Position numbers and translations under genes: made by a program. Positions 46,275-59,600 of a stretch of DNA of 64,000 bases are shown piece by piece. The stretch lies in NCBI RefSeq assembly GCF_026151205.1, contig NC_087072.1, positions 16,941,669-17,005,668 of the forward strand, read 5' to 3'. Position 1 is the first letter of the stretch. Every line of letters starts with the position of its first letter. Origin of the DNA: Bolinopsis microptera (Eukaryota; Ctenophora; Tentaculata; Lobata; Bolinopsidae). Under the pieces are notes generated by a model, which was not told where the DNA came from, searched no databases, and saw nothing but the letters and a program-made list of their open reading frames with translations.

Positions 46275-46362
46275 TACTGGGCGGCGCTCAGCCTGTCATT
46301 CCGCCGAAACTGTTTATATGATTATGAACATAAATATAATAGCCTGGGGTCCCCAGGTAACT
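46275..46362 (+). mobile_element. MITE copy 4, with 8-bp target duplication
   Basis: TACTGGGCGGCGCTCAGCC at the left, CATTCCGCCGAA in the middle, GCCTGGGGTCCCCAGGTAA at the right. AACAACAT flanks it on both sides. It is the best-preserved member with copy 3. Every copy ends in CCCCAGGTAA. Confidence 0.7.
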
Positions 46363-46650
46363 GGTAACAACATGCTGTACAATCACAAATAAACTGCGAC
46401 ACATTGCACATTTGACATTGGAGCCTAGCGCGCACTTCTGAAACCTAGTTTAGAATCGAGCGCTACTAAAAATTATTTAGGTACAGTTCGCTGTTGTTTA
46501 GCAGTTCATTTACTGATTTCCCCAAATATTCTCACCGATTGCCTATTATACTGCTTAATGTATAAACTACAAACAAGAGCAAGCAACTGCTATCAATATT
46601 ATTTTTGCTGTCAATACTTATCTAAAAAATTGCGGGCTACGTATATTGTA

Positions 46651-47417
46651 CAGGGTGGGCCAAAAGTCAGTGTGCAAACGTTGGGTCTTATACCTCCGCC
46701 GTGTTTTATATTTGAGAGCTGTTGCTTTGCAGATGGCATACTGTACTTACTGGTTCGAGGATCCCGTCGTCAAAATTTGAAAATTCGAATATTTTAGACC
46801 ACGCCCATTCAATATTAAAACACCTATATTGTTTTCTCTGAACATCCTAAACGCCTAATTTTTTCAGAGACGGTAGATTATCAAATGTTGCATATGATCT
46901 GAAAACATGAGGCAAAACGGATTAGAAATGACGAAGTTAACAAGCATTTTGTGTATCTCGTTAACAAAATTGACTGGGTGATTATGTGACACCGTGACAC
47001 GACACCTTAATTGGGCACCCTTAACAATTCCCATAATGTTTAACGGGGTAGTTAACGGGGTCACCTTATCACGTGATTAGGTAAACCAATCAGCTGATCA
47101 CACGTAATGAATAAACTCTTTATGCTTCATATCTCGGTCATCTGAGAAGCTACAGTTCTAATTCTTTCAGGGCAAACGTAATTCGAATGGCCAAACACAA
47201 TTCAATAACATTTAGCTTGATCCGACTATCCAAACTATCAAATAAATGCGAAAATGAACCTCCATTTGAAAAAAATGAACGCGAATATTTTTCGAGTTGA
47301 CAAATTCCTCGAACCAGTGGTGGTACTAAGTCATACCAGAAGGAAGTATTTCAATTGGGCACTCAGTGACTGAGCTATTAAGGCCAACGTTTGCACACTG
47401 ACTTTTGGCCCACCCTG
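46651..47417. mobile_element. Non-autonomous mariner-like element
   Basis: The terminal inverted repeats are about 34 bp, beginning CAGGGTGGGCCAAAAGTCAG and continuing TGTGCAAACGTTGG, with the complement ending at 47,417. TA is duplicated on each side (46,649-46,650 and 47,418-47,419). The 767-bp interior has no transposase frame. CAGGGTGG ends with a TA target are typical of Tc1/mariner. Confidence 0.88.
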
Positions 47418-47419
47418 TA

Positions 47420-49166
47420 TCTGTATGCAGTAAAAGTAAAGCCGTTCTAGAGGAAACGAGTCTGATGGTTTTTAGTTTCTCCTTGAGTATGAGGTTTTTA
47501 AAATTCATCGAGGTGTTGTATTACCCGTCAAATTGAGGTGTTGTGGGAAACAAGCTTTGAAAACTCTTTTAGCTAAAGGTATTCGATAACGCTGTTTTTT
47601 GAAGTGCGAAGTAGAAGTAAAACAACCTTATTCAGGATGACTTAAAGTCACTGAGGTAAAGATAGCATTCTGAAACAAGTTAGAACATTAATAAATTTTA
47701 ACATAAACTGAAGTAAATAAATAATAAGAATCATTACAAGGTGAGGTCTGGGGTTGGCTAGTTGAAAAAGTTAGGAGAGAGGGGTATTAAGACAGCAGGA
47801 CAAGGTTTTGATCTCTCATACATGTACCTCGACTGCATAGAAGTCCTCGATTGCATTGTAGGTTTATAACCTACCAGGACGCACGCCGAGTTGGACTCGT
47901 CGACGGTCCTGATATTTGAAACAAATATTTCACGAGTATCACCTGTTAATGATTGCATAGAAGTCCTTATCGCACACCTCTGGGATTGATGAAACAAGCG
48001 TGTCTTGCACCCATAGTCTAGGAATGATTTGATTTGATGATAGTTATGATAGATACTGATTACTGAGGCATGAGGCCTTGTTTGAAGTCTGATGGGGAAG
48101 ACATTCTGAATTAGGGGGTTTTGAGTTAGGGGATTCAGAGCTTGTTAACTTCACGAAGAGCCTGTAAGAAATTGCTCATGGCAGTTGGGGCACAGGTTGT
48201 TCTTACAGTTGTTCATCGCCCTGAATAGTCGGTAGATGTTAATCAGTTGTATTCGTTTACAATTTACATGTCATTATGGTTATTCACACATTTTCAAATC
48301 GGCATGAATAACCAAAATTAAAAACACAATAGGAAAAGTTAAGAGGAATTAAAGAATACTTGAATAAATGATGAATCTGCAGTGGGATTTGAATTTGGCA
48401 CACTTAGTATCTACACCTGGTTAACTTTTTTCAACATTACTTTTGACAGTTTCCTATGTACGTAATTTCACATATTAACCCTTTTTAGTATTAATAATCA
48501 TATTAGATTATATTGTAAGTTAGAAGCCTGTGGTCACAGAGAGGAAGCTAATAGTATTCTTTGGTAGTCAGTTTTTATCGCATCAAAAAACATCCGACAC
48601 AACCAAAGATACAATTACAGCCGATTCAAATGTAGCTCGCACTGAACACAATGTAATTACCACAAAATCGATGAAAATGTTGCTTTGCAATCTTTGCACA
48701 TGCACGTGCGCGTTCACCACCGTTACCATGGTAACTATGCAACTTCCTATTTTTCATCTAATTTGCACGTGGGCGGTCGTACATACATTCTACATACAGA
48801 CAAACATAATTCTTTGAATTAGTAGTACGTAAGTAAGATAGTGATATGTACTAATGATTAAGCTTATACAGATTCAAGGAGATTGTACGATTAAATTGTA
48901 TTAGCCCATTATAGGTTTGAGCTTTAATAACACACAGCATTTAGGTAGATACAACTTGTTTTTCTTAATAACATTCCAAAGTTCAACTGGTTAATATCAA
49001 TGGAAGATTTTGGGTTATCAGCTATCTGAGTTATCTGCATGTTATTCTTCACGAATTGAAGATTTGTGATACACTATACAGTAGTATCTGATTTATCTGA
49101 ATTTATTTCAATAATGTTGATTTCCTTGCTATGTTTATATACCTTCTCACATGATTTTCAAACAGG
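47420..49166. other. Non-coding stretch upstream of the NEPRO-like gene
   Basis: No gene is recognised. A block at ~48,575-48,730 (TCGCATCAAAAAACATCCGA, then CACGTGCGCG) resembles one at ~61,880-62,060, suggesting an old dispersed repeat. A pyrimidine-rich tract ending TTTTCAAACAG lies directly before the next start codon. Confidence 0.4.
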
Positions 49167-50206
49167 ATGTCCTGTGATTTCTGTCAGGGCACTGATGGTA
49201 ACTCAAGCAATTCTCAAACTTTGCTTAAATCCTTTCGGAAGCTCAAGAGTAAAGACATATTTGATTCTTCTTCACTGAATTCAGAAACAATTCTTTTGAA
49301 GCAGCTGTTGCAGAGAAATGCTGACCAACACCATACTCGGAAATATTTTCGATTAAGCTCCCAGCTTTCTAAGAAATGTACCAATCTTAGCATCATCCTA
49401 GAAGCATACTTGAATGATTTTGGGTCCCTATGTTTTCAGCTCAAAGATTCTTGCATCCACAATTCAGGTTGTCAGGAATTTCTTCAAAAATCTAAGAAAA
49501 TGCTTGAACATATTTCAAATATTATGAGTTTCTCCTTGAAAGTCCTTCTTGAGCTGAAGCGATACCTTGCAAATTGTGAGTTTGTCAAAGTTTTGGTGGC
49601 ACTTATAGCTGTGGTATCTAAAGTTTATGCATTGGTCAGTCAGCCCCATAAAAACATAAAAAAGATTATCAACTTGCTGTCCCATGATCAGCCATTTTTA
49701 TCAGAGGAAATTGACCATTCTACTTCACTGGTGATGGATATTGATAACAACTCCCTTTAGAATCACCTGTGCTGTCTATGAATGAAGCTGAAGAAGATCT
49801 TGGTGAAGTCATCTCTGACTCAGAATTTACACCAAATGAGAATGCAATTGTTTCCAGTTTAGAAGTAGAGCCACAAAATTCAATGGAATTAGTTTTATCC
49901 GAATCTAAAATAATTAATCAACAATGCCCTGTTGATAAAACAAAGTCATCAAACCCTAAGCAGAAAATAAATGTTCAAACTGAAACTCAGGATAACAAGG
50001 ATTTTGTTCATCGGTCTGAGAATAGAGAGTATAACACATTGAAAAACAGAAATCCAACTGCGAAGACATCAGTTACCTTAAAGCAACCTACTTACAAAGT
50101 GTACAAACAGAAACACCCATTTTTCAGAAAGTTAGCTCGCTATTCAAGTGACCTGCTACGTAGAGATCTGCCAGATTATTCTGTTTCTTTGTATTTAAGC
50201 TTATGA
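49167..50206 (+). CDS. Probable NEPRO/RMP1-like protein (RNase MRP-associated), two frames
   Basis: Frame 1 (49,167-49,760, 197 residues) has a region resembling NEPRO/Rmp1 proteins: LLQRNADQHHTRKYFRLSSQ, then a long helical hydrophobic part (FSLKVLLELKRYL, KVLVALIAVVSKVYALV, KKIINLL). The second frame (from about 49,761 to 50,206) is acidic then basic, ending QKHPFFRKLARYSSDLLRRD. Both fit one protein, but the frame changes at the stop at 49,758-49,760. CCCTTTAG there could be an acceptor, or there is a small indel. NEPRO/Rmp1 acts with RNase MRP in rRNA processing. The family call rests on pattern only. ATG is preceded by AACAGG. Confidence 0.45.
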
Positions 50207-50608
50207 TACTCTTTCTCATATTTATACTATCGTTTTAACTTGATTTTATGGTGACTATGGTATTGATGATTGATAAATTATTAGGGTTTATTCATGTATA
50301 TTTTTTTACATTTTAAATATTTCTACCCTGCATATTCATTGTTCAACCAATCTGAGTAGATAAATACATATATGCCAAATTAGTTCTTTCATTCAACCAG
50401 CATGGAGAAAATGACTAAGCAAGTTCAAATACCTAACTCTGCAGCACTTATTTACTGATGACTAGTCTTGTTAAACATTAAACCATAATGCTATTATCCA
50501 TTGTTGATATCTATTTATCAACATTGCTCATGAGATTTGCCTTTTTCCAATCTGCCTTCACCCAAACCAGCTAGTTAGTTGTCCATATTAACTACACATT
50601 CCCCAGCC

Positions 50609-50660
50609 ATGGATGTGGATAATGATGGACAGTTTGATGACTATGCCGCTCCTCCAGACG
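50609..50660 (+). CDS. Candidate first exon A (acidic N-terminus)
   Basis: ATG after CCCAGCC, encoding MDVDNDGQFDDYAAPPD plus one base, followed by a strong donor (ACG|GTGAGT). Ends in phase 1, in frame with the common exon at 59,653. If used, the intron is 9 kb. Confidence 0.5.
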
Positions 50661-53600
50661 GTGAGTAAATTCATGTTTATTCTATTACACATTATATTAT
50701 AATTGTAGTCGTACTGTCGTAGTACGACTACTTGTTGTGTAGCATAACAATAATTGTATGTACAGTAAAGCAGTAATACCCCGATTTACTGCCGAGTTTG
50801 GAACTGGGAGAAAGGAAAATGCCGCGGTAAATCGGGGTTTTGATTGTTTACATATAATGTATGTTAAGCGCTATTTGGGAGAAAGAAAATGGCCGCGGTA
50901 AATCGGGGTTCGCATTAAATCGGGGTTTGCGCTAAATCGGGGGTTTTACTAAAATTCTTGTGACCATCTAACGAATTCTGGCTGGTTATAAGTGGCGCTA
51001 CGACAAAGATCTTAAATAAATAACAGAACAGACTACCTTCAACACACTGTACATAACACTGAACATAACACACTGCACAGAGTCCTGTTCAAATAAGAAC
51101 AGGTCGAGTGATGAAAAACACAGAGTTTACGAGTTTGTCACAGTTGAACAGAATAGAACATACGTGGACTTTGGAGGCAACATATAAGTTCAAGATCTAA
51201 GAACTTACCTAAACCTGAGTTTCATCAGCTTGTTTCAAAATTAGATTTCTAAACATCATACTATATTACTATCTATCTGATACTTTTGTTTCCTTAAATA
51301 TGATATACTAATATGGCACATGAGATCCGAGATGCTTGTCAAGGCAGATGACTAGTCCCCAGTCGTGCTTCACAACATACAGCTCTACTGTAATTTTGAA
51401 GGCCTAATAGGCTACAGTAGATCTAGCTCTATATCATACGTGACGTGTCAAATATCACGTGTTATTGCTCAGCCAGCTGTTAGTGTCAGTTAAAGATGTG
51501 GATATGAGGCTGGTAACTCTTGCAACATTCGACCAGTCTAGGACACACGGTATCTGCTAATACCTAGCTTTGTCGTATCTTGAGAGGTTCATTAAACACA
51601 TAGTCAACACTCGACATGTCAGCAAGCTGGTTATGGTTGAGTTATACACAGTCGTGAACATGTTTAAATGTGCTTTGAGGTGAGTCCTAGATTTAGAACA
51701 TGGCGTTATGAATTAGTAGGACAAGTGAGTGCCGGTTGAGGTTTTGCAGGGTTGTGGGGGGGGGGGGAGACGCAGGCCGGGGGGGGGGGGGGGGGGGGGC
51801 ACTGCAATGTGATCATCTACTAGGTTATTGAAGGCAATATTAATTAAGTAAGAACAATAATAATATTGTACTTACTACCAATGTAAGATACGTAAAATAC
51901 ATTAATATGTTCCTACATTGTATTTGACTACCTTATCTGCCCAATGATATCCATAGATTATTTACCACATCTTAGAGTATGCCGCTATGTAAACTTAAGT
52001 TCTACCCAGAATTATATTCTTTGTTTCCACCGCATTACATCAATGTAAATATTTTGGACATTATAATGTTATGGTGTAGTGTTAGGTAATAAAAGAGACA
52101 TTCTTCAATAATCAATAACTCCGTTTATCTTTGTATGATTCCTGTTTGTTTACGTTGTTAAATGTAAATTCTCTGTCTTGGATATTTGATCCTATCATAC
52201 GTTTTCTTAATTAGATACAGTCTATCATTATAAGCAAATTGTACCAATGAAATGTAAGGTATGCTGGAGGGGTTCTTGAAACGTATAAATGATACGAGGT
52301 TATATTATTAGCAGGAGCTTTCGAAATACATGTGTAATGTGTATTATATATATCGTCTTCGGTATATATCGTCTTCATGCTATGTGTATTGTGTATCGAT
52401 ATAAGAATTTAAGAATATATAAAGATGAATTGATATATAAAATGTACAGTATTTACCTGGACGGGACAAGGTGGAATTGTAAGTTATAAACCTGACAGCT
52501 GCAGACTGCAGGCATGGATGAGGTACCAGGTACCTGGTACACTGTACAGGTTCTCAAATTATTGTTACTCTCTAGTGAACGTTATGGTACAATTTCAGCT
52601 CAAATAGTAGTAACAACTATACTCATGAGTCATGGTCATGTGCCAAAATACATTAACATGATGTAGACTGTAGAACCGCCATAACAGTGACAATGAAGGT
52701 CAATTGCTGTATCAACAAATCATGAAACCGTATATTAATAGTCACTAATCAAATATTTAGCTAATTAACTTATTAATTTATTAACTAATTCACTAATTAA
52801 CTAGAATAATACTCAGCAACTAGAAGTGGCATAGAAGTTCTAATTATGAGATTGTGCATTTATTCTAATTACTGTTCCGACATGACACGTCATTAATTAA
52901 ACCCCTTAAATATGATAACAAATTTGATACAACTCCAGGAAAACCACGTCTAATTAAATATTTGTAACCACCCCTGTAACTCAACTCTTACTCGCCTCCT
53001 CATTAACGCGTATAAAATGATGATCACAAGATCTCACTATCTTGCCCGTGTTGCTTATCTCGTGTTCTTATCAAGTCTAACACTTTTCATATTTGCTGTG
53101 TATTTTAAGTCTGATTTGATCGGTAAGATGGGCTCTGTTAACTCTACGTTTGTAAGAGATACGCTCTTTTGGACGTTTACAAACTTTTTTCTGTTCGTTA
53201 CCGTCATGTTCTCTATTAAGAAAGGTAAGTTTTCACGGTTTATAGTTTATTACGGACAAGTTAAACTTTACGCAGATCGACAATATTCCATAAATTAAAT
53301 GGTCGCCATGGCCATATGTTAAAATTTAGTCAGTAATTCCTGAAAGAAATTTCTGGAATTTGGCGAAACAAACTTGGTTGGTTGACGATTTTATAAAATT
53401 TGTGGTTCGAAGTTACGTGGTTTACTATGAATACAATTTGTCAAGGTGTATTACATGTTTGTCTTTTGATGATAATATTCAAAATTTGTTGGCATTTTAT
53501 GTAATTGTTACATAATTAGCTTAATCAACCAATACAATGAATACATTAACTTTGTGAGGCAAGTCATTTTGTTGGTACCGGAGTTTATTAACGTAGTAAG

Positions 53601-56600
53601 ACGGAATTACTGTTTAAACTTTAACAAATAACATTTCTCATATCCATGGGGACCATTTAATTTATGGAATATTGTCGATCTGCGTAAAGTTTAACTTGTC
53701 CGTAATAAACTATAACTTAATTTAACTTAAATCCACAAAATCTTGTGGAGCTCTTGGCTCAGACTGTAACTGTCATGTCATATTCAAGAAATATCCATCA
53801 TTACACATGCTTGCAGTAGATTTTTGACAAATTTTAGAATAGTCATGTCATTGGGCACTTAATATACATGCTGTGTGTTTGAAGCAGAGAATTGTAATTT
53901 TGACTATGTAAAATGCAAATGATGTAGGAAAAATTCTACTGGACGAATTGGCCATGCAAGTCTACAAATAGTCATCCCCCCTCGTTTTCATTCCCCCTTC
54001 CCCTTCTTAGTAGAAAGTGTTAATAATAAGAATTAGAGCGTGCTGAGTGTAACACAGTGATGTTTGTGTGCCACCTACCCAACTTAGCAACCAAAGGACA
54101 AGATACCATAGCCAGCTGTAGTAGACTTGTGTCATTTTGCAATACATTTGTTGTAAACATTAGAATAGTATGCGATCCGTTCGAATAAATAGCTTATATT
54201 ATATGAAGTTAAGATGTAGGTTTTAAATCATTTAAAATAAGTTGAGGTTACCATGGCTACTGCTACGGTAAGATTTTGTGTATTAAAACTGAATAACCAG
54301 TTGTTAAAATTAAGCTATAAGTAACATTAGATTGCAGTGCCAAAGTTTGTCGACCCACCAAACATTTGTACGTGCTCTATAGTTGGTAGTGTAGTGTGTG
54401 ATGCCCTTATAAGGGCACGGTACGAGGGACATGTTCAACATTAACATGTCAAACTTTTGCTCCAGCAAAGCGCAGTATTGTTAGTCAGTTTACACTATTA
54501 CATTGCCTAGGTTTCAACTGTGCTAACTTGTCCACAACCCCCCTTCAGTGCAAACTTGTCCAGAATCCCCCTGCTGTGCAGTGCTAACTAGTTTGCAGTT
54601 CTACCATGTATCAGTGTATCACCTCACATTCACTCTTTTGTCCATCTCAGGAATTTCACTAGGAATTTCACTAGTAACCAGTTGTTAGCAGTAACCATGT
54701 TAGTTACTAATTATCACTACAGGAGGTAGGCAAATCATTCCACATATTTCCCTTTCAGTCCAACTCTCGCACACACACACTCACATCATCTGTCATTCCT
54801 CAATTAGCTGCCAGCAGTAGTCAGTAGCTGCTTTTACCCATGTTTTCTTTTAATTCCTGCTCATGCTATTTGTAGTGTTTTGTACAGTGTACACGTATAG
54901 CTGTTCCTGTCAACACTGGTATACCTGTGTCACTCCAGCTCTAACGTTATCGCTTGTTTTGTTGACTTACGTAGTTGTGCACATGGGAAACTATATCCCT
55001 ACTGTGGAGCAGGCCACGGAGATTGCTACTGATTTTGGTGAGTTTATATCAAGTGTTAGTTAGGAAATAGGGGTAAACGGTGAAGGGTGGTTACTAAATA
55101 GCACGGTGATTGGTGGTTACTAAATAGCACTGTGAAGGGTGGTTACCAAATAGCACTGTGAAGGGTGGTTACTAAATAGCACTGTGAAGAGTGGTTACTA
55201 AATAGCACGGTGAATACTAAATAGCACGGTGATTACTTTCTAATTATTTAGTAATGAGTTAGGTTTTATTTCCTTTTAAATACTCTTCATATTGAACTCA
55301 ATTTCGTTACCAGTCAGGAAAATAGGTAAGTGAATAATGTTATAAAGTTTTTGGCAGTTCTGTTCTCAATTCAGTTACAGTTCAGGGTAGTCTTGATTTC
55401 TAGTTGTCAATTGCTTTATCAGTTGGTTGTTGGCAATGCTAGGGTTTCTTCTTATCGCCTAGTGATGTCAGTGTAATTTTTCATTTCACTTCTCCTCGTT
55501 TTTTCTGGATCACATCGTTTAAAACTCTGCAAAACGTTGTCGTTTTAAAAATTTGTAGTTCTACTCGTCTGGAATGTTTATTCAGCGAGCGTTTGAGATT
55601 TCTGCTGAGCCTATTATCTCGTTCAAACTGTTCTTAGATTGGATAAAATAGAACACAGTTTCCCACTATTACCCTACAGTGTACACGGCAAGTTGCCAGA
55701 TGCCCATAATACCCGTAACTACAGAACTACAGTATGATAACCATCTGTACACACACCATACCTCTCACTGCTACACACCCTGATAATGAATATGTTACAG
55801 TGCTACACACACCTATATATAGCACAGCTCCCACACAATCCTATACTAATCCTCCCTGTACGTACCACACTACATACTACTACTACCTGTACTATAACAT
55901 CATCCTAAATCCGCTACTTACCCTGCTATTCTGTACACTGTACTGGTATAACACACTTCTACTATAACCCTCAAACTGGCTTTCCCAAACCACAAAACCA
56001 CATAATGTGCGTCTAAAATGCCAGCAGCTGGTAAGAGATAGGTCAGGAGGAGAGAGAGAGGGTTTTTTACATGATACCAGGTTGTTAGGAAGTGTAGGTG
56101 AAGGAAGAAGAGCCAGTGATGTCATGAGACCAGGATTTTCCCGTGGCCACAACACCGGCCGTCCTGCTGACTTTTAACCTGTGTCCGTCTTGTTTTACGT
56201 CGTGTGGCCATGTTCTATAGGTTGTGTGATCTTACGATGACTTGTTAGCGAATATTCTTACTCTGTCATTATCGGAGATAATGGGTTTAGATATGTCTAA
56301 TCTGTCTGACCAGGAATCATGTAACCAATTTGCATAATCGCATGAATAAGTATTACGAATAGTAATCATTAAAATTAGATACTAATACTAAATATTAGTG
56401 AATCCATGAGGGGTAACTTTGGGTGATTTGCAACCATAACGGCAATCTCCCGAACCGTAATCTACACAGTCGCCTCAGTAAACGAGGATAATCAACCAAT
56501 AAAATTTTCTAATAACTACGTCAAAATGGGCTAGTTAAGATGGGGAAGTATTTTCGCAGGTATAATGACCACAGCTAATGCTATAATAACTATTCCTCCC

Positions 56601-59600
56601 GTAGCTAGGTTATATTTTGCATCTATCGACCGGTCTGTTTTGAACTGCTGCTGTTGCTTTGTTCTCTTATTACTGTCAATTACTTTTATTTCACCTCATC
56701 TACACCTGCAGATTATCTTATCTGGAATTAAGCATGTATAATTAATTTATAGTATTGTTAAGGTGGACTATCGAAGTAAAGAATCAATAGAATAAACACA
56801 TAGCTGGGGATGACTTGTGATATTTGTCAATATATAACATGCAGTTAATTGTAGAGACTATTTGTAGACCCATGTTTGTGTGTCCTATGAATAAAGTTCT
56901 GTGTCGTGTACATGCAACTAGTAACATGCTGCACCGTGCTAAAATACTAATCTAGAACAAACCATCTTATTTACTTCATAGTTCACTTCTAGTTGTACAA
57001 GTCTAGAACATGTTATTTCCTTCATAGTCAACTTTTAGTCGAATTAATCTAGAACATGTCGAATCTTCTTTATAATGGTTCACCCTGATTTTTCTATGCA
57101 ACTTGATTTAGAGATAGCAAATGCTGACGTTATTTGAGGGGGTAGGGAGGGGATCGCTTAATGACATTTCCTGTTGAAGGGGGTAAAAATTGGCCAAAAA
57201 CTTGCTGACGTAATAAAAGAACGCTCCCTTATCTCAATAGCTTTTGCATTAAATTTTCAGAATGAATCTAGAATCGCATTTCGACCAAGTATTTTAGTGG
57301 AATTTTGAGTTAGGCCTAATTTGGCGGCTAAATTCCAAATTTTGTCAGGCAAATTTCAGAAATCCATCAAAATTGGTGTGTATTCCTAAATATGGTCATA
57401 TAGTTTTTGGCTCATAACTCAGCCAATTTTTGTCAAATTTAGATACAATTTTATCTACATGTTCTGAAGACTAGTAGCTACAAATAAAGCACACCAAAGC
57501 TTGGTTTTGGGTGCATGTTAAGATGAAATTTGACATAATTGATCCTAAATTTGACCGGAGTGAGCGCCCGGAGTCTGTAACCACTAACCCCCTCAAAAGC
57601 TTGCTCACATGTCCTAGTTTGTTGGTCAAAACTATCTCGAAATCAAGTTTCATAGAAAAATCAGGATGAAGCCCCGTAATCTAGAACATGTTATCTACTT
57701 CATAGTTCACCAGTCTACTCGTTACGAGTAACCAAGCTTGTTATTTGTCTCTCCTTTCCCAAATTCCTAAGCATGCTTGTCCTGTGTTATTTAATTTAGA
57801 TTCCTAGTCTCGCCTAACACTCTATGTTGCTCGAATTACATCAAAATTACTTGCATATGTTTCTTTTGACAACCGTCTTCTTACTCTGCAGTAAAAACAC
57901 GCGCCTCATACCAGCCAATTGCAATATAGTCATAATATACTGCTTTCCTAAGTCACATAAACTAGCCTAATCAACAGTGTGTATTTTAAGTCTTCGCCTC
58001 GGAATTTACACGTGACTGTGTACGGTATGTAGCATATGTTAACACATAGCGCTCAGCTGTATAATAGTGCGTGTACATGACACCTAGCTTTAGTAAAGGT
58101 ACACTGTGTTGATAATGATCTGCAGGGATTGTATTGTGATCATGGTACTGACTACTGTACTGTATCACTGTTACACGGCAGGTGTCTGTATTATAATGTT
58201 AAACATGAGCTCCCTACATATTACACTGCAGCAGAGATTTCTAATTACAACCTGGGAAACCTTAGACTTGCATCACATACCGAACTCTTAGCGATTGCTG
58301 TCCCTGGGCAGGGCCGGTGTAGGAAAAGAAGACAAATTCTTAAGAGGAGGTTTACATACCTTTTCTTATAAGAGATCAGGGACTCCATAAAAATTACTGT
58401 ACAAATAGTTTACAATACCTACCCTGACCTTATAAGAGATCAGAGATTCCATTAAATTACTGTACAAATAGTTTACAATACCTACCCTGACCTTATAAGA
58501 GATCAGAGATTCCATTAAATTATCGTAACCTGTCGATTGTTTGATTTTGGGACCAAAATAAGTGTATTAAATTACTGTACAAATAAGTTACAATATCGCC
58601 TGAATTAGTAACAGGTAATCTGTCTCCCATATAATATGTGGTATTAATTACTTTTAGATAGGGTGTCATAAATCACCGGACCTCTCATTCCACCATTCTA
58701 CTGTGCCACTGTACCACTGTACAAACCTCTGTTCTTGAAAGTCATTACCCTTTATCTCTTGATATGGTGTTGTTATTTTTTTTGCTACTGTCATCAGTGT
58801 GTATCGTGTAATAATATTCGCAGACCTTTGTATTTATCGTTAATAATAACTTGTACTAGCAAATAAAGCAGCACTGGGTGGACTGAAAGGTGCACAAGAT
58901 AGGGTCATACAGTGCGCTGGGGCGCAGGGACAGCGCGCGCCCGGCAGATAACATCTTCTACCGTCTTTGTTCCTGCTGCTCATGTGTACCGCTCTTCATG
59001 CATCAGAATAACTTGGATAACGAGGAAGAGTTGGAACTAAAAGAAGAGCAGGAGAAAAAGGAGGAGGAGGGGCAAAAGGAGGAGGAGCAAAAGCGGGAGC
59101 AAAAGGAGGAGAAAAATGAGGAGGAGGAGAAAGAGGAGCCTTGGGAGGAGATAGGGGCTGTGAGACCGGATGGGTTTGTAAAAGATGAGGGGTTTGTGGA
59201 AGAGGGAGGAGAGGGGTTTGTGGAAGAGGGGGGAGAGGGGTCTGTGGAAGAGGAGAAAGTGCAGCAGGGAGAGTTTGAAGGTGTGTTTCGTCTCGTGGAA
59301 CTGAGAATCGAGAACATTTTTGATGAATTGTGAATGTGATGCTATGTTTCACTTTTACTTTGTAGTTTGTGTTACCAACTCGATGATATTTGTATGCACA
59401 CCGTGCCAAAAATATCTCATTAATCAAATCAAATCAAATTATGTACATACAATTTTCATAGTTATTCTCTCGCCAGTGAGCCAATAAGCCCAATATTTGA
59501 ACTTGTACATAACATGCTAGTGTTACATAATTCATGTTAGAATTCTCAAACAAGTGCTTGTTCGTAATATAATACGAACTCAGATGTAAAATGTATCTGA

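Noticed and set aside
39698-46362. Spliced-leader RNA genes, because each repeat ends in CAG|GTAAG
   Set aside because: The sequence after the donor-like site differs between copies and no shared Sm site follows. The 8-bp duplications are better explained by MITEs. Donor use is kept only as a testable side point.
54253-54267. Possible first exon ATGGCTACTGCTACG|GTAAGA
   Set aside because: Good start context and donor, but it ends in phase 0 and would put the common exon at 59,653 out of frame.
58996-59427. Minus-strand proline-rich frames opposite exon D
   Set aside because: They are the antisense of GAG/GAA-rich coding sequence and have no independent support.
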